A DNA stretch of 64,000 nucleotides from Thalassobius sp965218685 (GCF_965218685.1 NZ_OZ244657.1:2108001-2172000); one strand, 5' to 3'. Shown: positions 1-8,578, counted from the first letter of the stretch. A program made the numbers and translations. Notes: a model not told the origin generated them from the sequence alone.

Positions 1-150
1 GACGATCAGCGCGAGCAGAGCTATTCGGAGCGTCAACTGTACGAGGCCGCCCTGGAGCGTCTGACCCGTGAAGTGGCTGCGGTTTCGGGCGCAGACGAGG
101 GTGATGCTGCCAAGCAGGTTGATGAGGTTCTGATGGGCCGCGCAGCCTGA
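1..150 (+). CDS. C-terminal end of an unidentified protein (5' truncated by window)
   Basis: An open frame runs from base 1 to a TGA at 148-150 and encodes the last 49 residues of a protein that begins outside the window. The tail is charged and rich in Glu, Ala and Arg, and probably helical (SERQLYEAALERL, ending VLMGRAA). I do not recognise the family from this fragment. A strong terminator follows 26 bases after the stop, which supports this being the real end of a plus-strand gene. Confidence 0.6.
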   Translation, partial: DDQREQSYSERQLYEAALERLTREVAAVSGADEGDAAKQVDEVLMGRAA

Positions 151-176
151 GTTAGCGCGACAAACGAATGACGGAA

Positions 177-202
177 ATGGCGCCTTCGGGCGCCATTTTT
201 CT
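177..202 (+). terminator. Rho-independent terminator of the truncated upstream gene
   Basis: A perfect 8-bp stem ATGGCGCC/GGCGCCAT closes a TTCG tetraloop and is followed by TTTTCTT. It lies just after the stop at 150. The opposite strand has no comparable U-tract, so it should act on plus-strand transcription. Confidence 0.9.
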
Positions 203-271
203 TGCGCAACTGTCAGCAGACGCAGCAGCGCCGCGGTGGCAGAGTTCTGAATTTTCAGGAAGATTTCGAAT

Positions 272-346
272 TGGAGCGGGCGAGGCGATTCGAACGCCCG
301 ACCCTAACCTTGGCAAGGTTATGCTCTACCCCTGAGCTACGCCCGC
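272..346 (-). tRNA. tRNA-Gly(GCC), copy 2 (downstream copy)
   Basis: On the minus strand these 75 bases form a cloverleaf with acceptor stem GCGGGCG/CGCCCGC, the D-arm consensus AGCTCAGGGGTAGAGC, anticodon GCC (plus-strand bases 312-314), the T-loop TTCGAATC and an encoded CCA end (plus-strand TGG at 272-274). It decodes GGC/GGT glycine codons. It is identical base for base to the copy at 522-596, 175 bases upstream on the same strand. Confidence 0.97.
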
Positions 347-471
347 ACCATTTCGTGAGGCGGTTAATAAGAAAATGGGGCGGGTCCCGCAAGGGAAAAC
401 GACACGAAATCCTGAAAAAATTGTGGATATTTTTCGGGGGGATAGACGGCGATTTTCGGGCATTTAAAACG

Positions 472-499
472 AAAAAACGCGGCCGAGGCCGCGTTTTTC
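472..499 (-). terminator. Terminator-like hairpin between the two tRNA-Gly genes
   Basis: A near-perfect inverted repeat AAAAACGCGGC-CGAG-GCCGCGTTTTT lies 22 bases past the 3' end of the upstream tRNA-Gly copy. Read on the minus strand it is a GC-rich stem followed by TTTTTT, as expected of an intrinsic terminator. It is nearly symmetric and could act on both strands. It suggests the two tRNA genes may be separate transcription units. Confidence 0.75.
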
Positions 500-521
500 G
501 TGTTCCCTGTGAAGGGAAGTT

Positions 522-596
522 TGGAGCGGGCGAGGCGATTCGAACGCCCGACCCTAACCTTGGCAAGGTTATGCTCTACCCCTGAGCTACGCCCGC
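522..596 (-). tRNA. tRNA-Gly(GCC), copy 1 (upstream copy)
   Basis: This is a 75-base minus-strand tRNA with encoded CCA, anticodon GCC at plus-strand bases 562-564, and the same D-arm, anticodon arm and T-arm as the copy at 272-346. The two copies are identical over the mature tRNA while their flanks differ. That indicates a tandem duplication kept uniform by selection or gene conversion. Confidence 0.97.
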
Positions 597-703
597 TTCC
601 TTGGGTGAGGCGTGAAATATTCCGTATCGCCGGGGGGTTCAAGAAGAAAATCACGGTTTAATGAAAAAATATCGAGGCCCATGGGCAGGGGGCTGCGGCC
701 ATG

Positions 704-733
704 AAAAAAGGCGCGCCGGTTGGGCGCGCCTTT
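704..733 (-). terminator. Rho-independent terminator of pyc
   Basis: On the minus strand an 8-bp stem GGCGCGCC/GGCGCGCC with a 5-base loop is followed by TTTTTTCAT. It sits about 30 bases past the pyc stop codon, so it is the expected end of the pyc transcript. Confidence 0.9.
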
Positions 734-760
734 GCGTTGTTTGTCGGGCTTGCGGCCAGA

Positions 761-3700
761 TTACTCCAGCTCGATCAGCAGGTCCTTGGCGTCGATCTGA
801 GCGCCGGGGCTGACGTGCAGCGCCTTGATGGTGCCAGCGCGTTCTGCGTGAATGCCGGTCTCCATCTTCATGGCTTCGATGGTCAGAAGCAGATCGCCCT
901 CGGTGACTTGCTGGCCGACCGAAACCCCAACCGAGGCCACAACGCCGGGCATGGGCGCGCCGATGTGGTTCTCATTGCCGACCTCGGCTTTGGGCCGCGC
1001 GGCGGTCGAGGACTTGATCAGACGGTTCGGCACGCGGATCACACGCGGTTGACCGTTGAGCTCAAAGAACACTTTAACCTCGCCGTTTTCATCGGTTTCG
1101 CCGATGGCTTGCAGACGAATCTCCAGTGTTTTGCCCGGGTCGATCTCAGCCGAGATTTCCTCGCGCGGCTCCATCCCGTAGAAGAACGTTTTGGTCGGCA
1201 GGGTGCGCACGGGACCGTATTGGCGATGACGACCCATGTAGTCCAGGAAGACCTTGGGATACATGAGGTACCCGTTCAGGTCCTCGTCATCGATCTCCAT
1301 TCCCTCCAGCTCGGCGCTTACCTTGGCACGCTCTGCCTCGAGATCCACGGGGGGCAGGTGCTTGCCGGGGCGCTCGGTGTTGGGGGCTTCGTCCTTCAAC
1401 ACCTTTTTCAAGATGGTGTCGGGGAACCCACCCGGAGGCTGGCCCAGGTTGCCGCGCATCATGTCGACGACGCTGTCAGGGAAGGCCACTTCCTTGTCAG
1501 GGTTTTCCACGTCATCGCGGGTCAGGTTCTGGCTGACCATCATCAGCGCCATGTCGCCAACCACCTTGGAGGACGGCGTCACCTTGACGATATCGCCGAA
1601 CATCTTGTTGACCTCGGCATAGGTGTGGGCGACCTCGTGCCAGCGATCCTCAAGCCCCAAAGAGCGTGCCTGCGCCTTGAGGTTGGTGAACTGGCCACCG
1701 GGCATCTCGTGCAGGTATACCTCAGAGGCGGGGGCAGCCAGGCCACTTTCGAACGCGACGTATTGCGCGCGCACCTGTTCCCAATAGTCGCTGATCTGGC
1801 GCACCTTGCCGATGTCCAGACCAGTGTCGCGATCGGTGTGGGCCAGCGCTTCGACGATCGAGCCCAGACAGGCCTGCGAGGTCCCGCCACTGAACGCATC
1901 CATCGCCGCGTCCGCCGCATCCACGCCCGCATCGGCCGCGGCCAGAATGGTGGCGCCAGCGATGCCGCTGGTGTCGTGGGTGTGGAAATGCACGGGGATG
2001 GACAGCTCTTCTTTCAAAGCCTTCACCAGCACGCGGGCTGCGGCGGGTTTCAGCAGGCCGGCCATGTCTTTCAGACCCAGAACATGGGCGCCAGCGGCCT
2101 CCAGTTCCTTGGCCATGCCGACATAGTATTTCAGGTCATACTTGGCGCGGTCCGGGTCCAGAATGTCACCGGTATAGCAGATCGTGCCTTCGCAGATCTT
2201 GCCGCTTTCCACGACCGCATCCATGGCAACGCGCATGTTTTCAACCCAGTTCAGGCTGTCGAACACGCGGAAGACATCCACGCCGGTGACGGCCGCCTGG
2301 CGCACGAATTCCCGCACGACGTTGTCGGGATAGTTTGTGTAACCCACGCCGTTGCTGGCGCGCAGCAGCATCTGAGTCAGCACGTTGGGCATGGCGGAGC
2401 GCAGATCTCGCAGACGCTGCCACGGACATTCCTGCAAGAAGCGATAGGCCACATCAAACGTGGCCCCGCCCCAGCATTCCACGCTGAACAGTTGCGGCAG
2501 GTTGGCCGCATAGGCCGGCGCCACGCGGATCATGTCGATCGAGCGCATGCGGGTGGCCAGCAGCGATTGGTGCCCGTCGCGCATGGTGGTGTCGGTCAGC
2601 AGCAGTTGCTTTTGATCCAACATCCAGTCGGCCACGGCCTTGGCGCCTTTTTCTTCCAGCAGGGTGCGCGTGCCAGGCTGGATGACCTCGGCCTTGGCGG
2701 GGGGCTTGGGCAGGCGTACCTCGGCCGGTTTGGCACGGCCTTGGGTTTCCGGGTGCCCGTTCACGCTGATGTCGGCGATATAGGTCAGCACCTTGGTGCC
2801 CCGGTCACGGCGCTGATCGAACTTGAACAGCTCGGGCGTCGTGTCGATGAACTTGGTGGTGTATTCGTTCGACAGGAAGGTCGGGTGCTTCAGCAGGTTT
2901 TCCACGAATGCGATGTTGGTGGAAACGCCGCGAATACGGAATTCGCGCAGCGCCCGATCCATCCGCGAGATCGCAGCCTCGGGCGTTTGGGCGTGGGCGG
3001 TGACCTTGACCAGCAGGCTGTCATAGTAGCGCGTGATCACCCCGCCCGCATAAGCCGTGCCGCCGTCCAGACGAATGCCCATGCCGGTCGCCGAACGATA
3101 AGCGGTCAGGCGGCCGTAATCGGGGATGAAGTTGTTCTGCGGGTCCTCGGTGGTGATCCGGGTTTGCAGAGCGTGTCCATTCAGGCGGATTTCCGACTGG
3201 TCGTTTTTGCCGGTGGCCTCGGCCAGAGGTTTGCCCTCGGCAATCTTGATCTGAGCCTGTACGATGTCGATGCCGGTCACTTCTTCGGTGACGGTGTGTT
3301 CGACCTGCACGCGCGGGTTGACTTCGATGAAATAGAACTTGCCGCTGTCCATATCCATCAGGAATTCGACGGTGCCCGCGCATTCATAGTTCACATGGGC
3401 GCAAATCCGGCGGCCAAGCTCGCAAATCTCGTCGCGCTGATCTTGCGTCAGATAGGGCGCGGGCGCGCGCTCGACGACCTTTTGATTGCGGCGCTGGACC
3501 GAGCAGTCACGCTCCCACAGGTGGTAGATTTCGCCGTGCTGGTCGCCAAGGATCTGTACCTCGACGTGGCGGGCGCGGATGATCATCTTTTCCAGATAGC
3601 CTTCGCCGTTGCCAAAGGCGGCTTCGGCCTCACGGCGGCCTTCCAGAACCTTCTCTTCCAGCTCGTCTTCGCTCATGATCGGGCGCATGCCGCGACCACC

Positions 3701-4198
3701 GCCACCCCAAGAAGCTTTCAGCATCAGCGGATAGCCAACCTCGGTGGCCTCTTTCTTGATTGCCGCCATGTCATCGCCCAGAACCTCGGTGGCGGGGATG
3801 ACGGGCACACCGGCCTCGATCGCCACGCGGCGGGCGCTGGCCTTGTCCCCCAGGGCGCGCATGGTTGCCGCTTTTGGACCGATAAAGGTGATGCCGTTCG
3901 CGGCGCAGGCGTCCACGAAATCGGGGTTTTCAGACAGCAGGCCATAGCCCGGATGAATCGCGTCTGCGCCGCTTTCCTTGGCGACGCGGATGATCTCGTC
4001 GATCGACAGATACGCGGCCACGGGGCCCATCCCTTCGCCGATCCGGTAAGCCTCGTCCGCTTTGAAGCGGTGCAGGCCCAGCTTGTCTTCTTCGGCATAG
4101 ACCGCGACGGTCTTTTTGCCCAGCTCGTTCGCCGCCCGCATGACGCGGATTGCGATCTCACCCCTGTTGGCGATCAGGATTTTTTGAAAATCAGGCAT
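761..4198 (-). CDS. pyc: Pyruvate carboxylase
   Basis: This 1145-residue single-chain pyruvate carboxylase makes oxaloacetate from pyruvate, bicarbonate and ATP (anaplerosis) in the cytoplasm. The N-terminal biotin carboxylase domain (about 1-455) starts FQKILIANRGEIAIRV and has the glycine-rich ATP loop WGGGGRGMR and the EVNPRVQVEHTVTE motif near 292-306. The carboxyltransferase domain starts near 530 with TDTTMRDGHQS. The C-terminal biotinyl domain carries EAMKMET, with the biotinylated lysine at about residue 1111. Length and domain order are typical of alphaproteobacterial Pyc. The gene has its own terminator and a candidate promoter, so it is probably monocistronic. A very long plus-strand ORF over it is an antisense shadow. 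Confidence 0.98.
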   Translation of the reverse strand: MPDFQKILIANRGEIAIRVMRAANELGKKTVAVYAEEDKLGLHRFKADEAYRIGEGMGPVAAYLSIDEIIRVAKESGADAIHPGYGLLSENPDFVDACAANGITFIGPKAATMRALGDKASARRVAIEAGVPVIPATEVLGDDMAAIKKEATEVGYPLMLKASWGGGGRGMRPIMSEDELEEKVLEGRREAEAAFGNGEGYLEKMIIRARHVEVQILGDQHGEIYHLWERDCSVQRRNQKVVERAPAPYLTQDQRDEICELGRRICAHVNYECAGTVEFLMDMDSGKFYFIEVNPRVQVEHTVTEEVTGIDIVQAQIKIAEGKPLAEATGKNDQSEIRLNGHALQTRITTEDPQNNFIPDYGRLTAYRSATGMGIRLDGGTAYAGGVITRYYDSLLVKVTAHAQTPEAAISRMDRALREFRIRGVSTNIAFVENLLKHPTFLSNEYTTKFIDTTPELFKFDQRRDRGTKVLTYIADISVNGHPETQGRAKPAEVRLPKPPAKAEVIQPGTRTLLEEKGAKAVADWMLDQKQLLLTDTTMRDGHQSLLATRMRSIDMIRVAPAYAANLPQLFSVECWGGATFDVAYRFLQECPWQRLRDLRSAMPNVLTQMLLRASNGVGYTNYPDNVVREFVRQAAVTGVDVFRVFDSLNWVENMRVAMDAVVESGKICEGTICYTGDILDPDRAKYDLKYYVGMAKELEAAGAHVLGLKDMAGLLKPAAARVLVKALKEELSIPVHFHTHDTSGIAGATILAAADAGVDAADAAMDAFSGGTSQACLGSIVEALAHTDRDTGLDIGKVRQISDYWEQVRAQYVAFESGLAAPASEVYLHEMPGGQFTNLKAQARSLGLEDRWHEVAHTYAEVNKMFGDIVKVTPSSKVVGDMALMMVSQNLTRDDVENPDKEVAFPDSVVDMMRGNLGQPPGGFPDTILKKVLKDEAPNTERPGKHLPPVDLEAERAKVSAELEGMEIDDEDLNGYLMYPKVFLDYMGRHRQYGPVRTLPTKTFFYGMEPREEISAEIDPGKTLEIRLQAIGETDENGEVKVFFELNGQPRVIRVPNRLIKSSTAARPKAEVGNENHIGAPMPGVVASVGVSVGQQVTEGDLLLTIEAMKMETGIHAERAGTIKALHVSPGAQIDAKDLLIELE

Positions 4199-4293
4199 CA
4201 GAAGGCTCCCCTTGTTGGCATCTGTCCTGGTTAAGGATGCGTATTGCTAACGTTTCGCTGCAACGCGGCGCAATACCTAGTCGTACGGAGTTC

Positions 4294-4321
4294 GTTAGAT
4301 TTCTGTAACATTCGATGTCAA
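4294..4321 (-). promoter_or_regulatory. Candidate sigma-70-type promoter of pyc
   Basis: On the minus strand a perfect -35 TTGACA (plus-strand TGTCAA 4316-4321) is followed after 16 bases by TCTAAC (plus-strand 4294-4299). It is about 96 bases upstream of the pyc ATG, in an AT-rich stretch unlike its surroundings. The -10 match is only moderate, so the exact start is an inference. Confidence 0.45.
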
Positions 4322-4436
4322 TTCTGACAGAATTCCAACGGCTTGCTGGCAATAAAAACGGTATTAATAAAAAATAACGATAAATATAAGTACCCGAGAG
4401 CGCTCTTTAGGTCGTGCCCTCAACGTGGTCAAAGGC

Positions 4437-5603
4437 TCAAATTGGCGCCAACATATCTGAATGAGGTACGAATCGCGTCAATCGCCCCGAAAGCTCGATC
4501 AGGGACGTTGTCCCAAGCTGACCCATGTTGGCCAGCAGATCGCGGCGCAGAATATCGATCAGATGCGCGGGGCCATCGGCACCCAAGGCCCCCAAGGCAT
4601 AGTGCCAGGCCCGCCCCATCATCACCAAATCCGCCCCCAAGGCGAGGGCGCGGCATATGTCCAGACCTCCCTCGATCCCGCTGTCAAAGACTATCGGCAG
4701 CTGCGTGGCGGCGCGGATCGCAGGCAGCACCTCGATGCTTGCAGGCGCGGCGTCGAACTGGCGACCAGCGTGATTGCTGACCCAGATGCCGTCTACACCC
4801 GCTGACTCCAGCCGAGGGACGTCACGCACGTCCAGCACGCCCTTGACCACCAGCGGTCCGTCCCATTCATCACGCAACGCCTGCAGATAGTCCCAATCGG
4901 GCGAGGTGCGCAGCATGTACCCCGCATGTTCAGTTGAGCTCAGCCCCGTCACCTCGGCGGCATAACTATCGATCAGCCGCATCCGGGGCATTCCGTGTTT
5001 CAAAGTCCCAAACGCCCAGGCCGGACAGGACGCCACCTGTGCCAAAAGACGGGGCGTCAGCTTGGGCGGGCTTGTCAGCCCCGAACGTGTCTGCCGTTCG
5101 CGCCGGCTGGCCACGGGGACGTCGACGGTCAGCACCAGCACGCGGAACCCGGCATCGCGCGCCCGTTTCAGCATGTCCGACCGGATCGAGGGATCGCGCG
5201 GCGGATAGACCTGGAACCACCCATTGCCGTTCAGGCAATCGGCCACGTCTTCGGGGGTGCGGCTGGCGACGGTGGACAGCCCATAAGGAATGCCGCTGCG
5301 CGTTGCCTCGGCCGCCAGCAGACGTTCCGCATCGGGCCAGAACAGGCCTGACATCCCAACCGGACTGACCCCGAATGGCAGGGGATGGGTTTGCCCAAAC
5401 AGATCAACCGACAGGTCTGGCGTGATCTCTCCGTGCAGGATCGAGGGCATCATCAACACCTCGTCCAGCTTGGCGCGGTTGCGGGCCTGCGTGGCCTCGG
5501 TTCCGGTGGCGCTGTCCAGGTATTCGAACACGAAGCTGGGCACCCGTTTGCGTGCACGCGCCTTCAGATCCAGGATCGCAGGGTATTTCTGATGCAGGTC
5601 CAT
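4437..5603 (-). CDS. FMN-dependent alpha-hydroxy acid dehydrogenase (LldD / lactate oxidase family)
   Basis: This 388-residue flavoprotein belongs to the L-lactate dehydrogenase / glycolate oxidase family and oxidises an L-2-hydroxy acid to the keto acid. Visible family features are the N-terminal SFVFEYLDSATGTE region, PFGVSPVGMSGLFWP, the FMN-binding VVKGVLDVRDV segment and WVSNHAGRQFD with the catalytic His at about 278, followed by FDSGIEGGLDICRAL. Most family members read NHGGRQLD, so the Ala after the catalytic His is a small departure. I chose the ATG at 5603 because the family homology begins at MDLHQKYP; the frame stays open further upstream. The substrate cannot be told from sequence. 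The gene is divergent from uvrD. Confidence 0.9.
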   Translation of the reverse strand: MDLHQKYPAILDLKARARKRVPSFVFEYLDSATGTEATQARNRAKLDEVLMMPSILHGEITPDLSVDLFGQTHPLPFGVSPVGMSGLFWPDAERLLAAEATRSGIPYGLSTVASRTPEDVADCLNGNGWFQVYPPRDPSIRSDMLKRARDAGFRVLVLTVDVPVASRRERQTRSGLTSPPKLTPRLLAQVASCPAWAFGTLKHGMPRMRLIDSYAAEVTGLSSTEHAGYMLRTSPDWDYLQALRDEWDGPLVVKGVLDVRDVPRLESAGVDGIWVSNHAGRQFDAAPASIEVLPAIRAATQLPIVFDSGIEGGLDICRALALGADLVMMGRAWHYALGALGADGPAHLIDILRRDLLANMGQLGTTSLIELSGRLTRFVPHSDMLAPI

Positions 5604-5731
5604 GTGGCGTATTTGGGCGTGCGATGCGCCGAATGTCCAGCGCCGGGATGATCGGGCAGACCGCGAAATATGTGTGAACATAGGGGGAACAACACTTTAT
5701 CTTGCGTCGTTGTGGCGCTAGATTGCCCCTC

Positions 5732-8191
5732 ATGAGTCACTTTGATGAAAACGATGCCTTCGAGGGCGCCTCTTTGTCCCAGCGTGCCATGGCAGCGCGC
5801 CCGATGCCCTATCTGGACGAGCTGAACCCGGCCCAACGCGCTGCGGTCGAAGCGCTGGATGGCCCCGTGTTGATGCTGGCGGGGGCGGGTACGGGCAAGA
5901 CCAAGGCCCTGACCACGCGCATCGTACATCTTATGAACACCGGCCGCGCCCAGCCGAACGAGATTCTGGCTGTGACTTTCACCAACAAGGCCGCGCGCGA
6001 GATGAAAAACCGCGTGGGTGGGATGCTGGGCCACGCCGCCGAGGGGATGCGGTGGCTGGGGACGTTTCACTCGATTTGTGTGAAGCTGTTGCGCCGCCAT
6101 GCCGAGCTGATCAGTGTGGATGTTGAAGCGCCGCAAGGAGGCGTGGAACGCTCTTTGCACCTGAAGTCCAACTTCACCATTCTGGATACGGACGATCAGG
6201 TTAGGCTGCTGAAACAGCAGATCCGCGCCAACAACATTGACGAAAAACGCTGGCCGCCGCGGCAACTGGCCTCGATCATCGACAATTGGAAAAACCGCGC
6301 GTGGACGCCCGAACAGGTGCCGGCCGCTGAAGCAAGTGCCTTTAACAATCGCGGCACCGAGCTCTATGACCAGTACCAGCGCCGCCTGATCGAGCTGAAC
6401 GCGGTGGATTTCGGGGATCTCTTGCTCCACATGGTCACGATTTTCCAGAAACATGACGACATTCTGGAACGTTACCGCCATTGGTTCCGCTACATTCTGG
6501 TGGACGAATATCAGGACACCAACGTGGCCCAATACCTGTGGCTGCGGCTGCTGGCGGGCGGGCACAAAAACATCTGCTGCGTGGGCGATGATGACCAGTC
6601 TATCTATGGCTGGCGCGGCGCCGAAGTGGGCAATATCCTGCGGTTTGAAAAGGATTTTCCGGGAGCCGAGGTGATCCGGCTGGAGCAGAACTATCGCTCG
6701 ACCCCTCATATTTTGGCCGCGGCCGCCAACGTCATCAAGGGCAACGAGGGGCGTCTTGGCAAAACCCTGTGGACTGAAGCGGAAGAGGGCGAAAAGGTCC
6801 GTCTGATGGGGCTTTGGGACGGCGAGGCCGAGGCGATCTGGGTCGGTGACGAGATTGAATCGCTACAGCGCGGCACCCGTGGATTGCGGCCTTACGGTCT
6901 GGATCAGATGGCGATCCTTGTCCGCGCGTCGCACCAGATGCGCGCGTTCGAGGACCGGTTCCTGACCATCGGGCTGCCTTATCGCGTGATCGGCGGGCCG
7001 CGATTCTATGAACGGATGGAGATCCGCGATGCCATGGCCTATTTCCGGGTCGTGACCTCGCCCAGCGATGATCTGGCGTTTGAGAGGATCGTGAACACCC
7101 CCAAGCGCGGCCTTGGCGACAAGGCACAGCAGACCATTCAGGCGGTCGCGCGTGCAAATGGTGTACCCCTGCTTGAGGGGGCACGGCTGGCACTTGCAGA
7201 CGGACTGATCAAAGGCAAGGGCGGTGCGAATCTGCGCCAGTTGGTTGACGATTTGGGGCGCTGGAACGCGATGACACGGGGGCCGATTCTGGCTTTCGAG
7301 GATACAGGTGACGACGTGCTTGACGACGGTGCCGCGCAGCCTCAGTTTGCCGACCCCGAGGTCTCGCACGTGGAACTGGCCCAGATCATTCTGGACGAAT
7401 CCGGTTACACCACCATGTGGCAGAACGATAAGACACCCGAGGCACCGGGCCGCCTGGAGAACCTCAAGGAACTGGTCAAGGCCCTGGAACAGTTCGAAAA
7501 TCTGCAAGGCTTCCTGGAGCATGTCAGCCTGATCATGGACAATGAACAGGGGGATGACGGTGCCAAAGTCAGCATCATGACGCTGCACGCCGCCAAGGGC
7601 CTTGAATTCCCGGTGGTCTTTCTGCCGGGGTGGGAGGATGGGCTGTTCCCCTCGCAGCGCAGCATGGACGAATCCGGCTTGAAGGGCCTCGAGGAAGAGC
7701 GTCGTCTTGCCTATGTGGGCATCACGCGGGCCGAAGAGCTATGCACCATCACCTTCACCAGCAATCGGCGGGTGTTTGGGCAGTGGCAGTCGCAGTTGCC
7801 GTCGCGTTTCGTCGATGAACTGCCCGAGGATCATGTTGAGGTCTTAACCCCTCCGGGGCTTTATGGCGGTGGTTTCGGCGCAGCGCGGCCCTCGTCGGGG
7901 GTGGAAACACGCGCGGCGGAGGCAGACGGGTATGATTCTCCGGGGTGGCGCAGAATGCAGGAGCGTTCGTCTCGGCGGCCGGTTAGTCAGCCGCGCGAAA
8001 GCCGCAACATGACGATCGACGCGACAGCAGTGGCGTCATTTGACATCGGCGCGCGCGTTTTCCATCAGAAATTCGGCTATGGCCAAGTGATGGATGTAGA
8101 AGGCGACAAGCTGGATATCGAGTTTGACAAGGCAGGCCGCAAGCGCGTAGTCGCGCGGTTTGTCACCTCGCAGGACGACATTCCGTTTTAA
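5732..8191 (+). CDS. uvrD: UvrD/PcrA-type 3'-5' DNA helicase
   Basis: This 819-residue superfamily 1A helicase acts in nucleotide excision repair and in clearing or restarting forks. Motifs in order are the Q motif LNPAQRAAV, Walker A AGAGTGKT (50-57), TFTNKAAREMKNR, the Walker B region VDEYQDTN (about 257), QSIYGWRGAE, LEQNYRST, MTLHAAKGLEF and the VGITRAEE motif. The last 60 or so residues form the Tudor-like PcrA/UvrD tail (RVFHQKFGYGQV). The ATG at 5732 is chosen since the frame upstream reads through the promoter region shared with the divergent flavoprotein gene. Length is slightly above the E. coli protein. No intrinsic U-rich terminator follows. Confidence 0.96.
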   Translation: MSHFDENDAFEGASLSQRAMAARPMPYLDELNPAQRAAVEALDGPVLMLAGAGTGKTKALTTRIVHLMNTGRAQPNEILAVTFTNKAAREMKNRVGGMLGHAAEGMRWLGTFHSICVKLLRRHAELISVDVEAPQGGVERSLHLKSNFTILDTDDQVRLLKQQIRANNIDEKRWPPRQLASIIDNWKNRAWTPEQVPAAEASAFNNRGTELYDQYQRRLIELNAVDFGDLLLHMVTIFQKHDDILERYRHWFRYILVDEYQDTNVAQYLWLRLLAGGHKNICCVGDDDQSIYGWRGAEVGNILRFEKDFPGAEVIRLEQNYRSTPHILAAAANVIKGNEGRLGKTLWTEAEEGEKVRLMGLWDGEAEAIWVGDEIESLQRGTRGLRPYGLDQMAILVRASHQMRAFEDRFLTIGLPYRVIGGPRFYERMEIRDAMAYFRVVTSPSDDLAFERIVNTPKRGLGDKAQQTIQAVARANGVPLLEGARLALADGLIKGKGGANLRQLVDDLGRWNAMTRGPILAFEDTGDDVLDDGAAQPQFADPEVSHVELAQIILDESGYTTMWQNDKTPEAPGRLENLKELVKALEQFENLQGFLEHVSLIMDNEQGDDGAKVSIMTLHAAKGLEFPVVFLPGWEDGLFPSQRSMDESGLKGLEEERRLAYVGITRAEELCTITFTSNRRVFGQWQSQLPSRFVDELPEDHVEVLTPPGLYGGGFGAARPSSGVETRAAEADGYDSPGWRRMQERSSRRPVSQPRESRNMTIDATAVASFDIGARVFHQKFGYGQVMDVEGDKLDIEFDKAGRKRVVARFVTSQDDIPF

Positions 8192-8215
8192 ATCACAAAA
8201 CGCGTCAAGCAATTG

Positions 8216-8241
8216 TACGGGCCCCTGACAGGGCGCCCGTC
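8216..8241. terminator. Strong hairpin between convergent uvrD and the hairpin-RNA operon
   Basis: An inverted repeat ACGGGCCCCT-GAC-AGGGCGCCCGT pairs over about 10 bp with one bulged C and a 3-base loop. It lies between two convergent transcription units, 25 bases after uvrD and 30 bases past the last hairpin RNA. No U-tract follows on either strand, so a transcription-stopping role is a guess from position. Confidence 0.35.
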
Positions 8242-8270
8242 GGTTCCGCGTGTCCAGATTTTGCATGTCC

Positions 8271-8318
8271 TGAAATAGAAAACGGCGGCACCCAGGGAGG
8301 AGGAGAGGGTGCCGCCGT
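8271..8318 (-). terminator. Terminator of the DUF1127 / anti-SD hairpin operon (last hairpin)
   Basis: The eighth and last hairpin has a perfect 12-bp stem (plus-strand 8282-8293 pairs with 8307-8318) and on the minus strand is followed directly by TTTTCTATTT. It therefore combines the CCUCCUCCC loop with intrinsic terminator form and should end the whole transcript. Confidence 0.75.
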
Positions 8319-8359
8319 CTTATCAACGACCCACCCAGGGAGGAGGAGAGGGCGGTCGT
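8282..8359 (-). ncRNA. CcsR/cuckoo-like anti-Shine-Dalgarno sRNA, unit 4 (hairpins 7 and 8)
   Basis: Two stem-loops are 7 bases apart. Hairpin 7 (8326-8359) pairs ACGACC with GGTCGT plus an inner CCC/GGG. Hairpin 8 (8282-8318) has a 12-bp perfect stem. Both show the 13-base loop UCUCCUCCUCCCU on the minus strand, containing the 9-mer CCUCCUCCC (plus-strand 8338-8346 and 8295-8303). It is the last unit of four and ends in the operon terminator. Family assignment rests on the loop motif, the paired hairpins and the DUF1127 gene upstream. Confidence 0.85.
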
Positions 8360-8374
8360 ATTATGGTCAAGGAT

Positions 8375-8453
8375 GCGGCGACCTCTAGGGAGGAGGAGAA
8401 GAGATCGCCGCTCTTGACAACGATGGGAACCAAGGGAGGAGGAGGGCCCATCG
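8375..8453 (-). ncRNA. CcsR/cuckoo-like anti-Shine-Dalgarno sRNA, unit 3 (hairpins 5 and 6)
   Basis: Hairpin 5 (8421-8453) has the stem CGATGGG/CCCATCG and a slightly different loop context around CCUCCUCCC (plus-strand 8434-8442). Hairpin 6 (8375-8411) pairs GCGGCGA with TCGCCGC plus an inner CTCT/AGAG and shows the standard 13-base loop (9-mer at 8388-8396). The hairpins are 9 bases apart. The hairpin 6 stem is almost the same as that of hairpin 4 in unit 2, a sign of tandem duplication of a two-hairpin unit. Confidence 0.85.
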
Positions 8454-8468
8454 TATTCTGTTGTAAGT

Positions 8469-8548
8469 GCGGCGATCCCCAGGGAGGAGGAGAGGAGATC
8501 GCCGCTCTTAGTTACGAAACCCTCAGGGAGGAGGAAGAGGGGTCCGTA
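8469..8548 (-). ncRNA. CcsR/cuckoo-like anti-Shine-Dalgarno sRNA, unit 2 (hairpins 3 and 4)
   Basis: Hairpin 3 (8513-8548) is the least regular of the eight: an inner CCCTC/GAGGG stem with a bulge, some outer mismatches and a 12-base loop. It still shows CCUCCUCCC (plus-strand 8526-8534). Hairpin 4 (8469-8505) has a 9-bp outer stem GCGGCGATC/GATCGCCGC with the standard loop (9-mer at 8482-8490). They are 7 bases apart. A 30-base linker separates this unit from unit 1, the longest gap in the array. Confidence 0.85.
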
Positions 8549-8578
8549 TCTGTGTGGGCTTTGCGGCCCGAATTAGGT

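Noticed and set aside
202..585. 127-aa frame across the tRNA-Gly genes
   Set aside because: It covers two tRNA genes and their terminator, so it cannot be a conserved coding sequence.
701..4234. 1177-aa plus-strand open frame
   Set aside because: Antisense shadow of pyruvate carboxylase. GC-rich codon bias keeps the opposite frame open; the translated sequence is low-complexity His/Gly/Arg/Asp-rich with no domain.
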